Assembly (NCBI RefSeq): GCF_000313135.1
Contig: NW_004457313.1
Coordinates: forward strand, 310,077-359,250
Direction: 5' to 3'
DNA length: 49,174 nt
Origin: Acanthamoeba castellanii str. Neff
Lineage: Eukaryota > Discosea > Longamoebia > Acanthamoebidae
Part shown: positions 8,345 through 20,600 of the stretch, one piece after another
How positions within the stretch are numbered: position 1 is the first letter of the stretch
Layout of the letters: every line of letters starts with the position of its first letter
Translations under genes and position numbers: made by a program
The notes under the pieces: model-generated
What the model saw: only the letters and a program-made list of their open reading frames with translations
Told to the model about the DNA's origin: nothing
Database searches by the model: none

Positions 8345-10233
8345 ATGCCTACCACAAGGGCGCAAGGAATCGGCACGGTCCTCCTTACCCTGGCCATGGT
8401 GCTGGCCTTTGGCGGTCGGCCTGCTTCGGCTCAGGGCAGCTGCGGCCTCCTGGCGACGAACACGCAACCAGATGGAGGGAGGTTCCAGGTGTCCTCTGTG
8501 GCACAGGAGCTTACCACAACTGAAGACTGTTATGTGCGCTCGTTCTCAATCGCCATAGATGCCTGTACGTGGCTTTCGTCTTATGAGTGCCGCACCAGAC
8601 AGAAAACAGCGTATGTGCTGACATCACATTGCCGCGCATTCCTCCCAGCTGTACCACTCGCCGTCTGGCGGCGGTCCTTTTTCTACACCGAGCTGGACAA
8701 TCAAACGCAACTGCCCAACTCCACGTTCAACGTCAACGCGCCCGCAGAAACTGGTGGTGTGTACACCTTCTACTCAACTTCGCCCTCTGGCATCCAGCTC
8801 TTCAGCAACACCACCTACTGGCTCCTCCTCGACATGTCCATCCCACAGCCAGTGACCTCCTCCCAAGAAGTGCCTCCCAGCAACTCCGGCGCACCCATAG
8901 CACTGGGCGTTTACTACTACTTTTGGTCAGGTTGGACCTCGAGTGACGTGGCCGCCAAGGTCAACATCACGGGTTGTCCTGGCCGCATCCCTCCCCCTTC
9001 GCCATCGCCCTCAGCGTCCCCCAGCTGCGCTCCGGCGGTGTCGCCCGTGGCCAAGGTGCGCTCCGACATCGATGACAACGACCCCATCGCCTCGCTCTTC
9101 AAGGACAGCGAGAGACCCGGTACGCATATATGATGCCTCCCCCAGTGTGAGGGTTTAGTTCCGATGAAAAAGTACGCCAAGCAGGCATGCCCTCCCCACT
9201 TCTCAACCTCTCTCGACAATAGGCAAAAACGACGTGGTGGGGGTCAGGTCCTCATTCAAAGATCTTCAGCTGGGTCCAGAGACTGCTCCGGTTGCCATCG
9301 ATGGTACGCAGAGACACGGCACACCACACGGCACGACATGCATCATGGCAAAGTCACGATCCTCTTTCGGCGACTGGAACCAACAAGGTTGCGTGAACTT
9401 CAGCGTTTGTCGTCCGCACGGAAAACAGCACCACGGAAGCCGGAGATGTGCTCACGACCACCTACTACACGGCGGGACTGGCCGACAACACGACCTCTCT
9501 TGAGCAGGCGTTCGCCTTCTACGATCACCCCACCGACAGCCAGTTCAATGCCACCCTCTTCACCATCGGCGCCAATTCTGTCAAGTGGTCGGTCAACCTC
9601 ACCGTCAGCACTGCGGTGCCGACCAACAACACCGACGGCCCCGACAACCGCACCATGTCCGAACCAGCCGGTGACACGCCGCTGACCATCCGCTACGGGC
9701 TGGCGGCGTTGAGCTCCTCGGTCTCGGCATCGCTCAGTCGCAACGGGCAAGTGATCCGCCGGGGCGGCGAACCGCAGGCAGGAATGACGACCTACTACGT
9801 GCCCCTGCTCGACGACACCGTCACGGCTTCGTCGTCGTCGCATTCCTCTTCTTTGCTGGTGGCCAAGGTGGAAGTGCTCGATTTGGCGCTGGTCGATGGC
9901 GCGTGGGTTCCTCTGCTCAGTCACGACGTGGTGCTGGCCAATTCGTCGGCGGGTTACTTGCCCGAGTATGTGCTGGTGCTCGAGTTCCCGCCGTTCAACC
10001 GCTCGCTCTACTACGACCCATCGGTCAGCCTGGGCGTCCTCCTCTCCCGCGATGGCTCCGGCGACACGTCCAGCGATCTGGCCCTCATCGTGGCAACCTC
10101 GGTGGCGATCCCCCTGGCCGTTCTGTTCGTGGTCGCGGTGGCTGTTGCGGGTGTGACATTCCTTGCTTGGCGCAAGAAGCAAGCACGTGGACACCTGCAA
10201 AGGCGTATGGCTCAGCTCCGCAGTGATGTGTAA
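8345..10233 (+). CDS. secreted/type I membrane protein, unknown function
   Basis: Three exons, 8345-9119, 9223-9303 and 9404-10233, join in frame (phase 1 at both introns) to a 561-residue protein. I chose the ATG at 8345 because it starts a clear signal peptide (MPTTRAQGIGTVLLTLAMVL, then AFGGRPASA). The ectodomain has two Thr/Ser- and Asn-rich halves, each with a phrase like NTTYWLLLD or MTTYYVPLLD, reminiscent of bacterial choice-of-anchor surface domains. A Pro/Ser linker (PPPSPSPSASPS) lies between them. Residues near the C-terminus form one membrane helix (LALIVATSVAIPLAVLFVVA), followed by a short basic tail. It is probably a cell-surface glycoprotein. The two halves may be a duplication; ligand and role are unknown. 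Confidence 0.8.
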
Positions 10234-10452
10234 AAGAAAGGCTTGTTTTGTTCCCCATGCCTTCTCACAAAGCTCAAGGCTGAGAATACATGTGACTACT
10301 CTTGACTCAGGGGGGAGTGTTGGATGTTCACTGTCTTCTCACTATTCTACCTCTCTCCTCTTTCCCTTTCTTTTATTTCTCTTTTTCTCTGTGCGTCTTA
10401 CAACCACTTCATCACTTTGTCCTCCAACAAAGTGCAAACAAGGCGACAGAGC
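10234..10452. other. convergent intergenic, 3' ends
   Basis: This 219-nt T/C-rich segment separates two convergent stop codons and probably holds both 3' UTRs. No other signal was seen. Confidence 0.5.
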
Positions 10453-13400
10453 TCATGATTTGGGGAGGGGCTGCTCGGAGATGGTGGAACAGTTGGCGGC
10501 CCAGTGGGGCGGGGTGACGGTGAGGGTGATGGCGATGTGGCCGCAGAGCCCCGCGTGGCGCCGCTCCAGGCCGGGCGTGTTGCGCTCCTCCTCGCCGGGG
10601 TACAGCGGCATCACCACTGTGATCCCGCGCTGCTCCTCCTCCTTCGCGATCGTCGCGTCCTCCACCTGCAGGCCCGCCTTGCTCATCTTCCGCGTGCGCC
10701 GCTTGACCTCCTCATCGCGCTTCTTCCTGTCGTGCTCCTCTTTCTTCCTCTGTTCGCGCTCGCGCTTCTCCGTCTCCTTGCGTTCCCGCTTCTCGCGCTC
10801 CATCTCCTGGCGCTCTCGCTTGCGCGCCTCCTTCCCCTCCGCCGCGTGCGCGTTCTCGTCGTTGGCTGCGGCCGGCGCCTGCTGCTTCTGTTGTTGTGGC
10901 GGCTGCGGCTGCGGCTGCGGTTGCTTCTGGTTGGGGTGGTCCTGGTGGTCGCCAGTGCGGCCGCGCGGTTCGCTTGATGCGTCGGCGTCGGTGGAGGCGG
11001 GGTTGAGTCGCTCGAGCTCCTCGGGCGAGCCAGCCGCACGCCGGATGTTGGCGCGCATCTGCAGCCTCGCTCTCTCGTTCCGCCGCTGGGCCTGGTCCTC
11101 GTCTCTGTCCCTCTCCTCCCTGTTCCTCTCCTCCTCCTTTTCCTCTGCCTTCTCGTTCATGTCCTCCTCCTTGGCCTCCTCCTTCTCCTCCTCTTCGACC
11201 TTGACCACCTCCTCGTCGCCTCGAGCCGGCGAGCCTTCTTTCTTTTCTCTCTTTTCGTGGTCTTCGTTCTTTTCGTCATCTTCGTTCTTTTCCTCCTTCG
11301 CTTTTCTCTTGCTCACTTCGTCGTCGTCGTTGTCGCCGTCCTCAAAGTCGAGCTCCTCCAGCTCGCGCTCCTCGTCCTCGTCGCTCTCCATGTCGGTGTC
11401 GATCATCTCGCGCAGGAAGCTCCCCCGCCGGCCTCGGTTGCACAGGCGCGCGTTCTCGCGCGCCACGTCCGCGGCGTTGGCCCGCGCCAGGCCCTCGGTC
11501 GTCACGCCCGAAGCCATCGCGCGCTTGCGGCCGGCGATCACCTCCTGCTCGAGCAGGTAGACCACGGCGGGGTCGATCTCGACCCGCCCGAGGAACTCCT
11601 GGTGGTCGACCGCCACCCAGTCGTAGACCGACACCTTGAGCGGCGGGAAGAAGCGCGCGCGGAACCGGTTGTGCATCTCGGTCACCACGGTGGTGATAGC
11701 CGGGTCGCGCGGCTCCTCGGCGTGCTTCTGGTGGTGCTCCTTGACGTAGTGCTTGACCCGCGTGGGCAGCTTGGGGTTGTGATGGTGGTGCTCGTCGTCG
11801 CACTCTCCGTCGTGGTGCTTGTGCTTGTGCTTGTATTGCTTTTGGGTCTTGCGCTTGTGGCCGCCGCTGGCGCTCAGTGTGCGCTTGTCGTCGGCGGCCA
11901 CGCCTACGGCGCGCACGGTGGTGAAGGCCTCGGCCTTCTTCTTCTTCCGGGTGGCCTTTCGCTTCTTCTTCCACAGCTGGAAGTGGGAGATGGCCTTGGC
12001 CACCGGGTTGCGGCGGTAGACGAAGCCCGACAGCGCGCGGCGCACCTTGTGGCCGGTGCCCTGGCGCGGGGTGAGCACGTAGCCGCTCTCCTTGCTGCCC
12101 AGCGGCCGCAGGTCCCACACGGGCGACTGGTTCTCTCTCTCAATCGTGCTCTTCCACAACGCCGGCTGGCTTCTGTGTGTGTGTGTGGTGTGTGGTGGGT
12201 GGTGTTGTGTGAGAGAGTGACGTAGAGCATTGGTGGCACAGGACTTTGCGTACCGTCCGGGAGCTTCCCGCCATCGCCACTGCTGGATGACGACGAAGGG
12301 GTTCCGGGCGCGTACGGGAAAGCCGTCCTTGTCGACGTCGGGCGGGAGCTTGTCGATCTTGACCTCCATGAGCTGTACGTGACACAGCACCTGCTCCAGT
12401 TTCTGCTCGCGGATCTCCGCTCGCACCATCTCCCTCGTTTTCTGTGGAAACAACAAATCAGTTTTGCTCGACACACACACACACACACACCGCACACGCA
12501 CGCATATGTGAATGGTCTACGTACGCGTTGGATGAGTCTGTGCTTCTTCTCGAGCTCGGTCTGCTCGCGCTTGAGCGGACGGCCTTGACTGTCCTTGAGC
12601 CCACTGGCAGACGATCCGATGCCGCTCCCGCTGCGGATCCCGGTGCCCGACGACGACAGCGTCGCGGCCGACATGTCGTCGTCGCCGGTCAAGTCGGGGC
12701 CGCCGTGGCCCATCTCCGCCGACGTCGGCGCGTGGTGGTGGTGGTCGACGAGAAGCGGCAGAGCAGCGGCGGCGTCGGCGGTGGTCGGCTCGATGTGGCC
12801 CGTGGGGAGGGACACGAGGTGGAGGTAGGAGAACTCCTTGCGCATCTTGTCGTACTCGTCCTTGAGGCCGCCCCACAGCAGGTTGTAGCCCAGGATGTGC
12901 CGCACGAGGAACAGCAGGCGCCGTTCGACCAGCTGCGGCCGGTAGATCACCTTGTTCACCTTCTGCTTGAGACTCTGCAGGTATTTCTCCTGCGCATTGA
13001 CGTGATGACGATGACGTCAGCATGGCACACGCACCACCGCACACGCACAGGGAGTGGAGATGAACCTCGTCGGGGTACTGGGACGCGCAGGTGGCGATGG
13101 ACTTGGTGAGCGCGAAGAAGAGGTTGACGATAGTGTCGAACGCGGAGTGCTTCTCGAGCATGAGGCGGATCTCGCGCACGTCGGCCGCGTTCTTGGTCTC
13201 CGACTCAGCCGTGGCCTTCTCGATCTCGTTGCTCGTGGCCGCCCACTGTGGGTGGCCGCCGCCGGCGGCCGCGTCGGCCACCGCGTGCACCAGGCCCTCG
13301 GCCAGAATCGCCGTCTGGCCGCCGCTCTCCAGGCCCAGCACCGGCTGCTGGGCCTTGGGCGGGCTTCGCGCCCAGGGGCCGAACTGCTGGTAGGCCAGCC

Positions 13401-14176
13401 CGAACACGCGCACGCCCTTGGCCCGCTCGACCCGGATCTTGGCGTCCATGTTCTCGGTGACCAGCGGGGTCAAGAACTGCGCGCATCGTGCGTGCAACGC
13501 CGCTGCGACACGTTCACTCGCATTAGCCGCGTTGCACAAGTGAAAAAGATCGAAAAAGAACGAAAACGAAGAAAGAGAGGGGGAGTATACCGGATTGGGG
13601 ATGTCGCTTGAGGAGGCGGAGAAGGATCTCGATGACGGGGAGGGAGAGGAAGGTCTCCTGAATCTCCTCCTTGCCGCCGAAGACCACCACGCGGTCCCAC
13701 AGAAGATTGAGCTGTTCCACGCACTCGACCATCTCGCCCACATGGCATACTGCGGTCGTCGTCCTGTTAGTGTTGGTGTTGGTGTTGACCGTCTCTGTGC
13801 TGCCGCTTTGCATCATCGGCTCCAGGCTCGCCGAGAGGGCGTCGTCGTCAGTCCGCTCCGAGATGTTGCTTCCGCTCCGGCTCACCATCATCTTCTCCTT
13901 TCCCTTGTCGTCGTGGTCGGTCGTCCTGGTCCTGGCGCCGATGCCGCTGCCACTGCCGCCGATGCCGCTGCCGCCGCGGCCCGCGCTGCTCTCCCGGAGA
14001 ACGGTGACGGCGACGGTGCCGTCGGCCTTTCGTCGCGTGTGTCGGCGTCGCATGGGGTGGGCCTGGGTCAGGTGGTCCTCAATGAGGTGCAGCAGCTGCA
14101 GCGTCCGCCCCCGCAGCTCCTCCTTCTCCCTCTTGCGCCTTTCGGCCGGCGACTCTCGGTCCCGTGTCCCGAACAT
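10453..14176 (-). CDS. large charged protein with an interrupted C2 domain
   Basis: It starts MFGTRDRESPAERRKREKEE at 14176 and ends at a TGA at 10453-10455, with several introns (for example between 12470 and 12510, where CA repeats mark one). The N-terminal 450 residues are helical and possibly ARM-like (EMVECVEQLNLLWDRVVVFG; VNKVIYRPQLVERRLLFLVR). The rest looks like a C2 domain in pieces. First strands near 12400-12120 read VQLMEVKIDKLPPDVDKDG, RNPFVVIQQW and ENQSPVWDL. A basic His/Lys insert follows (11990-11760). The strand LKVSVYDWVAVDHQEFLGRV lies near 11630-11575, then an acidic/Lys coiled insert of about 300 residues. Final strands near 10610-10500 read GHIAITLTV. Aspartates are kept in two Ca2+-binding-loop positions. 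Membrane or Ca2+ binding is inferred from the fold only. Confidence 0.65.
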
Positions 14177-14627
14177 TGTGGTGGCCCACTGGCACTCTGC
14201 TTCTAGCTTCTAGCTTCTTCTTCTCCTCCTCCTTTTTCTACTACTTGGTGTCAGTGACTAGTTTTGGCCTTCTTCCTGCTCGCTCTCGGCTATTGTCTAT
14301 CTTCTCCACTGCGCAACCTTCACTGTCTTCTTGCTTCTCTCTGGCTTGCACCTTCTGTCAATCAATATGCAGGGAGGCGGAGAAGTGCAACCTCGGTGGT
14401 GGTGGTAGCTTACCTTTGGGGGGGATTCCAATCCGCGCCTCGGCCCGAGGGGAAGAGCAGGCCACCGGATTGTCGCTCGCCCTGCGCGCAAGTCCAGCTG
14501 CTTCTTTTCGGCCGCTTTTCTCTTGAATCTCCGGCTCATCCACTTTTTCTTGTTATTTTCCACTCTTTTTCCTGTGGAGCGCGAGGCCTGGTCACACGTT
14601 TGCTTTTGGCTTTTGGCGTGGGAGGGA
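14177..14627. other. intergenic between TERT and the C2 gene
   Basis: Both neighbours are on the minus strand. This should hold the TERT 3' UTR and the promoter of the C2-domain gene. A CT-rich tract (about 14208-14245) lies just upstream of the C2 gene start. No TATA-like element stands out. Confidence 0.4.
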
Positions 14628-17600
14628 TCAGTAGCGAATGAGCTTGAACACCTCCGAGTTGTGCGGGTCGGTGGCGTAGGCCAGTCGCTGTTTGACCTGC
14701 ACATTGTTGCCACGGTGTTGGTACATGCGAGTTGGAACCCATCAGCTAGGGAAGAAGGGTTTTACCTTCTTGTTGTGCCGGACCGAACGCCAGATCTGTT
14801 TGGTTTTGGTGGCAAGGGGCGGAAGCAGCAGGGAGAACAGGGTCTGCTTGGTCTGGAGCACCGTCGCAAAGGCCTTGTAGCCAAGCCTGTCACACGCACC
14901 ACACACCACACACAAGCAAAGCAGTTCAGCCGACGAGCTTCGGGAAGAGGACGGAGGTCAGGCTGTAGGGGCTCACCACAACACCTCCTGGCGAGAGAGG
15001 CAGAACCGACAGTCCATCTGCTTGGCGATCCCGCACGAGGTGCGTGATTTGGCGAGCATCCACATGTACCGGACCACATCGAAGATCACGCCTGCGCGCA
15101 TATGAGGGCGTTAGTAGTGGTGCATTCGAGCCCAACAGCTGGGCGGGACTGGTACCCAGGAAGAAGGCGGGGTTCTTGTCGGCGCCGCGAGGCATGGCTT
15201 TGACTTGGCAGTAGAACTTGATCGCGCACAGTGTGAAGACCTGGTAGACGTTGAGGGCCACGCCCTCCGGCTGGTTGATGCGGGAGTCGAGCAGCAGCGG
15301 GTGGCACTTGGGCTTGACCGCGTGTAGGATCCCGACCCACAGCTTCCTCCCGCCGCCACCGCTCGTGAGCTGTTCTGCGATGTCTTTGATCGACCGCATA
15401 GTCCAGCCCGAGGACACGTCAGGCGCTGCACCACGGGCCAAGGGGGAAGGCGTCATAGCGGTGCGTACATGTGCCCTCGTATCGAGTGTAGTCGGCGCGT
15501 ATCTGCAGCGTCCGGGTGTTGATGAGCAGCCCGCACCACGACAAGACCGGGTCTGCACTCAATCGCCGCATCAAATGGTCAGAACCACGAGTTGATACCG
15601 TGCGGTGACTGACGTGGGGGGCGGCACCGGTGGGTGGCGGTTGCTTGGGATGCCGGTGGTGCTTGGCGGTCGAGGGCCGGTGGTTGACGTTGTTCAGCTG
15701 TTTGCCGTCGACGCTCATGTCGAAGTTGACCTGCGTCTTGAGGGTGTTGACCGTGCAACCGTGGCTCGGGTACCCCTTGTGCATGTCCAACACGAACCTT
15801 TCGAGGCCAAACGGAAAGAGTAGAGAGAGAGAGAGAGAGAAAGAGCAGCGGGTTAGACCCTGAACGCTAACGTCGGCTCAGTCCCTCAGGCGAAGTGAGC
15901 GCAACCTTTTGGCCATCGTGGCGTTGGTGGTGATGTACAGGAAATCGTCGATCAGCCGCACCAGCACCCCTGGGTGGTAAATAAGTGCCGTAAGCAAGGA
16001 CAAAACTCAAGCGATGTAAAGAATGCGGGGAATGAACAACGCACGCACCCTTGGGCTTTGCCGGGTCTTCCATCGGCGTGGCACATATGGACTGAGTGGT
16101 CGAAGGCGAAGGACTGCATCCAACCACCAATCAACCCGAGTTAAAGAGTGGCGAGTCCGCTGCTAACGCGCAGACGCGCAATGGTGGTGGTGGTGGTGGT
16201 GGTGGTGGTGGTGGTGGTGGTGGTGGTGGTGGTGGTGGTGGTGGTGTGCGTACGTGTAGAAGGTAGGTAGGGAGCGACTGTCCCAGGACAGGTGCTTGAA
16301 GCAGCTGTTCTCCAAGTCCCCGTACACGAGCGAACAGAGGAGGGTGGAGAGCACCGAGCCTTGCGCAATCCCCTGGCACGGTCAAAAAAGGCGCAGGTCA
16401 GTCAGAGGGACAGACTGACTACTACTTTTGTTGGAGTGCAAGTAGCAGATGGTGTACCTTCGTCTGGCGGTAGAACCTGGGGGTGTCGTCCATACGATCC
16501 ACCACCAGATTGTCGAACAGGTGTTGCTTGAGCAATTCCATCGTCTCGCTCTTGTCCATGGTGATATGCACCACCTAAAGTTGAGGCAAAGCTTCAACAC
16601 GACGTAGCACACGGCACACGGCACACACGAGCACGAGACGAATCAGCTGCGCGTGCGCACCTGGTCGGTGATGATCGAGTCTTTTCGATTCTGTGCGAGG
16701 TCGCGGGCAAAGGCGTAGGCCTGGGGCAGCTCGTCCAGGGGCATCACACGCCCCTCAGGCCGGGAGACGATGCGCCGAAGGGTCGGGACCGGCATGTGGG
16801 TGATCACTCGGTAGACCAGATACTCGTCCTGGTCCTTCAGCAACTTGTCGACAACCTGACGTCATGTGTGTGCGGTGTGTGCGGTGTGTGCGTGTTGTGA
16901 ATGTGGCGTGGTTGGGAGGTGGTTGGATGCGGGAGGTGCGCACGGACCTCGTAGACCTTGTGCTGGTTGATGTTGTTGAAGCAGCTCTTGATGTCCATGC
17001 TTACGAAGTAGAGCCGCGGCAGCTTTTTCCGCTTTCGCTCCTGTCGGAGCTCATTGAGGAAGGTCGACAGGCGCACGTAGACGTCGTTGTAACTGAACAC
17101 CGACGCGCCCAGCACTTCGGGGTTGTTGTCCTGCGACACATGACGCACACGACGCACACACACATGGCACCATGGTGTAAATACAAACCACAGCCATGCG
17201 AACTATGTAGAGCGGAGCACGACCGACCTTGGCATGTCTCAAGATGAAGAAGGTGGTCCTGAGTATGGTGTTGATGCTCCATTCGATCTTCTTGTTAGTT
17301 CTGTCCGCCACATAGGCTGCCGTCACTGTTGGAAAAAACAGAGGTCAGTACACTTTAAGCCATCAAAAAGCCAAGCAAGTGGGGGCCGTTCATCACCTTT
17401 GTACGACGGCGCGCGGTTTCCCGGGCGTGCTTTGGTCTCTGTGCGCGGCCAAGAGTCGAGGTGAGGAAAAAACAAATGGTCTCGGTGGGTGCGCGAGAAA
17501 CAAGGGACCTTCGTTGTCGAGGACGGAGATGGCCGCGTAGTTGGTGGGCTTGCGCTTGAGGTTCACGATGGGCCGCACGCCGCCATTCTTGGGCAGGAAC

Positions 17601-20600
17601 CGTATGAACGAGAAGCCGAGCTGGCGCTCCGGCGACACCAGCACCCGCTTCGCTTCATCCTGCACGGTCGGCAATGATTAGCGCACAACCAAGGCGAGCA
17701 TGGGGGGGGGGAACAGTTCGAGGGCGCAAACACGTACCGAAGGCACCTCGGAGAACACTTGGCTCCGTCTGAACTCGGCCATCGCGAGCCGGTAGATGTG
17801 CGCCCACACGGGCTTTCGGTAGTAGAAGATCCTTTTGCTGTAGATTGGGTTGAGGTGTGTTCATTGTGTGTGTGTGTGTGTGGTGTGCATGCGTGCGTGC
17901 GACTGTGGTCTCCCCGCCTCTGTGACTCGCCACCGGTGAACGTACCCATACTGTCCGCTCTCAGTGACGTAGAAGTGGATGCGGAGCAGAGGGATAATGA
18001 GCTGCGAGTAGACCCAGCTGATGAGCCGTTGCACCATGCGCTGCTTGTCCTTGTAGTCGCGTCGCACGCCTCGCAACCACGTCATGTCCCGCAGCCGTAG
18101 CCCGGACATGGCCGAGTGGACCGAATAGCGGTCGTGGCGCCGCAGCCGTACGAACTCATCCACACCTGGTGGTGAGCGGCTGCTGTGGGTGACAGTGCGC
18201 GCGAGGGTGAGAGCAGGCGGGATGGGGAGTACTCTTGGCCAGGATGGCCACGTTGTGCTTGGAACCCCACAAGGTCGCCGGAAGCAGATAAGTGAGCACC
18301 GCCTTCACGAACGAGGCCACCTGTCGGTACGTGCAACAGTAGTTGGCGAAGAGGGTACTGTAGGAGGTGACCTGTTGAAGTCGGGCGATGGTCTCGCTCG
18401 TTCGCTGCGGCCACCACCACCACCGCAACCGGGGGAAACGAACTCGTGAGCTATGGATCGCTGGAGCGAAGTAAGGTTGAGGCGTACCCTGTGACCCTTT
18501 GCTGCTGCTTCTGCTGCTTTGGTCGGTTCGTGCTGCGAGGTGTGGTCACTTGAGTCGGCGGCACGGCGTTGTGTTGGGCAGGTCGGGGTCGGGGCCTGTT
18601 CGTCGTCGATCGACATGTCAAGGTCTGGCGGCTGAGTGGCCAACAATGAGAGGTGGTCGAGCGTCGAGTCCGCCGCCGGAGCGTCTTGCTCAACCTTCTG
18701 TCCCTCCTGCGTGTATAGCCTGCCACTACACGTCACATCAGCCACTCATGAATGCGATGGCGGCGATGACGATGATGTGGGCATACCAGACATCCAGCGG
18801 AGACGCATGCTTTGATGGGGGTTGAGCCGCCCGCTTGGTCGCTGTCGCATCATGACGAGGCTTCGTTTGAGGGGCCGTTGTGGTCGCGGTCGGCGGAGTG
18901 GGGATGGGGCAGTGGCGGTGCAGGGCGCGACTGTAGGTCTTGGTCTTCTTCGTCTTCTCGTGGCGTCGAATGATGTGCATGGCCAAGGGCAGCAGCCCGC
19001 GGAGCGACTTAGGCAAATGAACGTTTTTCATCTTCTTAAGCTTGTGCGTCTGATACGACCGCACACGCGCCACCGCACACGCACCACCACACGCGCAACT
19101 GGTCTAAGCAACTTGGGAGGTAAGAGAAGAGATCGCTGGGGGTACCGGTAACAGGCCTGAATCGGAGCGTCGCAGCTGCGGCTGCACTGTCGGCGGGGCG
19201 ACGGGATCGTAGGTGGCCTTGTCCACGAACATTTCACGCAGCAGTCGCCGGGCGCCCATCTTGGTGCACTTGATGCGGTTCAGCGTGTCTACATGTAAAT
19301 AAACGAGGTCAGTCGGAACCAGAGAGGGCACATGACGCGATGAGCGACGTACGCTTCGGCGGAAGCCCGAAGTAGCTCGTGGATGGGTTGGCGTAAAAGA
19401 TGCGAGATCGGGGAACGTAGAACTCTTCGGCGCTGGCCGCTTTTTGCCTTACGGTCGGCATCTTCTTTTTCGACTTGCTCTTCTTTTCCTTCTTCGTTTT
19501 CGTTCTCTTTGGTGCTTTCGTGGTCTTCGTCTTCTCTTTCCTGTTTCCTTCGTCTATCGTGTCCGTCGTCGGTACGTCCCCTTGACGTTGCAGCTTCGCG
19601 TACACCGCCTTCTTTGTACCGCGTGGCACTTGACTCGGAGTCAGCGTCGGTGGCGGTGCTGGAGGTGTTGGCCGTTTCGGCGGCGTTGGTGCTGGTGCTG
19701 GTGCTGGTGCCGGTGCCGGTGCCGGTGCGGCTGCTTCGACGATGGTCTCCCGCGTGGTCGTCCCCACAGCCAGCCTTGAGGCCGCTTCGAACTCCTCCCT
19801 TTCCGCTTGCCGCCACTGGTCGTTCATCAGTGGGTCGTCGAGCCAAAGTGCAGCCGAGTATAGTCCCGCTTCAGCGGGTGCGTCCTCCTCCATTGGCGTG
19901 TTCTCCTCCTCCACCTCCATGTCACCCATTTCGCCCTTCACCACCCCGCCGTCTTCTTCGCCTTCCGACACCGGATCGTCGCTGTCACAGGCAAAAGCGC
20001 TGAACTGTTCGCCAGTGACTTCGCGTACGTTCTTGTCGCCTTGGCCTGCACGCGCTGCCGCTCTCTTTTCCTTGCGCCGTCGCCACATGCTCAGTCGAGG
20101 TTCCTTTCCCTTCTTCGTCTTTTTCAGCCCCGCCGCCGGGTGGTTTGCGTTCTTGTCCTCCGCGCTCATCTTTCGCCGTTCGTCCTCTTCCGCTTTGGCC
20201 ATCTTTTTCCGCTCCTTCCTCTTCGCCCTGTCTCGCTTCCTGTGCTTCTTCACTTTGGCTTGCCTCTTCTCCTCTGCGCTGAGCTCTTTGTTCTCTTTCT
20301 TTTCTATATCGCCACGTGCTTTCTTGCTCTCCTGCTGTCTCTGCGTCGCTTCGTTCTTCTCTTCGTTCTTCTCTTCTTTGCTGTGGGTTGGCGCGGGGAG
20401 AGGCATGACCGACCAGCCCTGGCCTCCGTGTTCCGCCTTGGTGTTGGTGGTGGCAGCGGCGTGGTTCAGCTTTCGTCGCTTGTGCGGTCGTCGTTGGGAT
20501 CCGCGCTTGCCGTGGGCCGATAGCAGATCGAAGATCTCGATCTTTCTGCGCCGGCGGTGAGCGCGGGAGGCGTAGGAGGGCAGGGTCAGGTAGCGATCCT

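Noticed and set aside
16182..16246. poly-His/poly-Thr coding run in TERT
   Set aside because: A GTACGC donor precedes it directly after the motif B' exon, and TERT proteins have no such run there.
19383..20560. long plus-strand open frames across TERT
   Set aside because: They are complements of the Lys/Glu-rich TERT linker; no family features are visible and TERT explains the strand.
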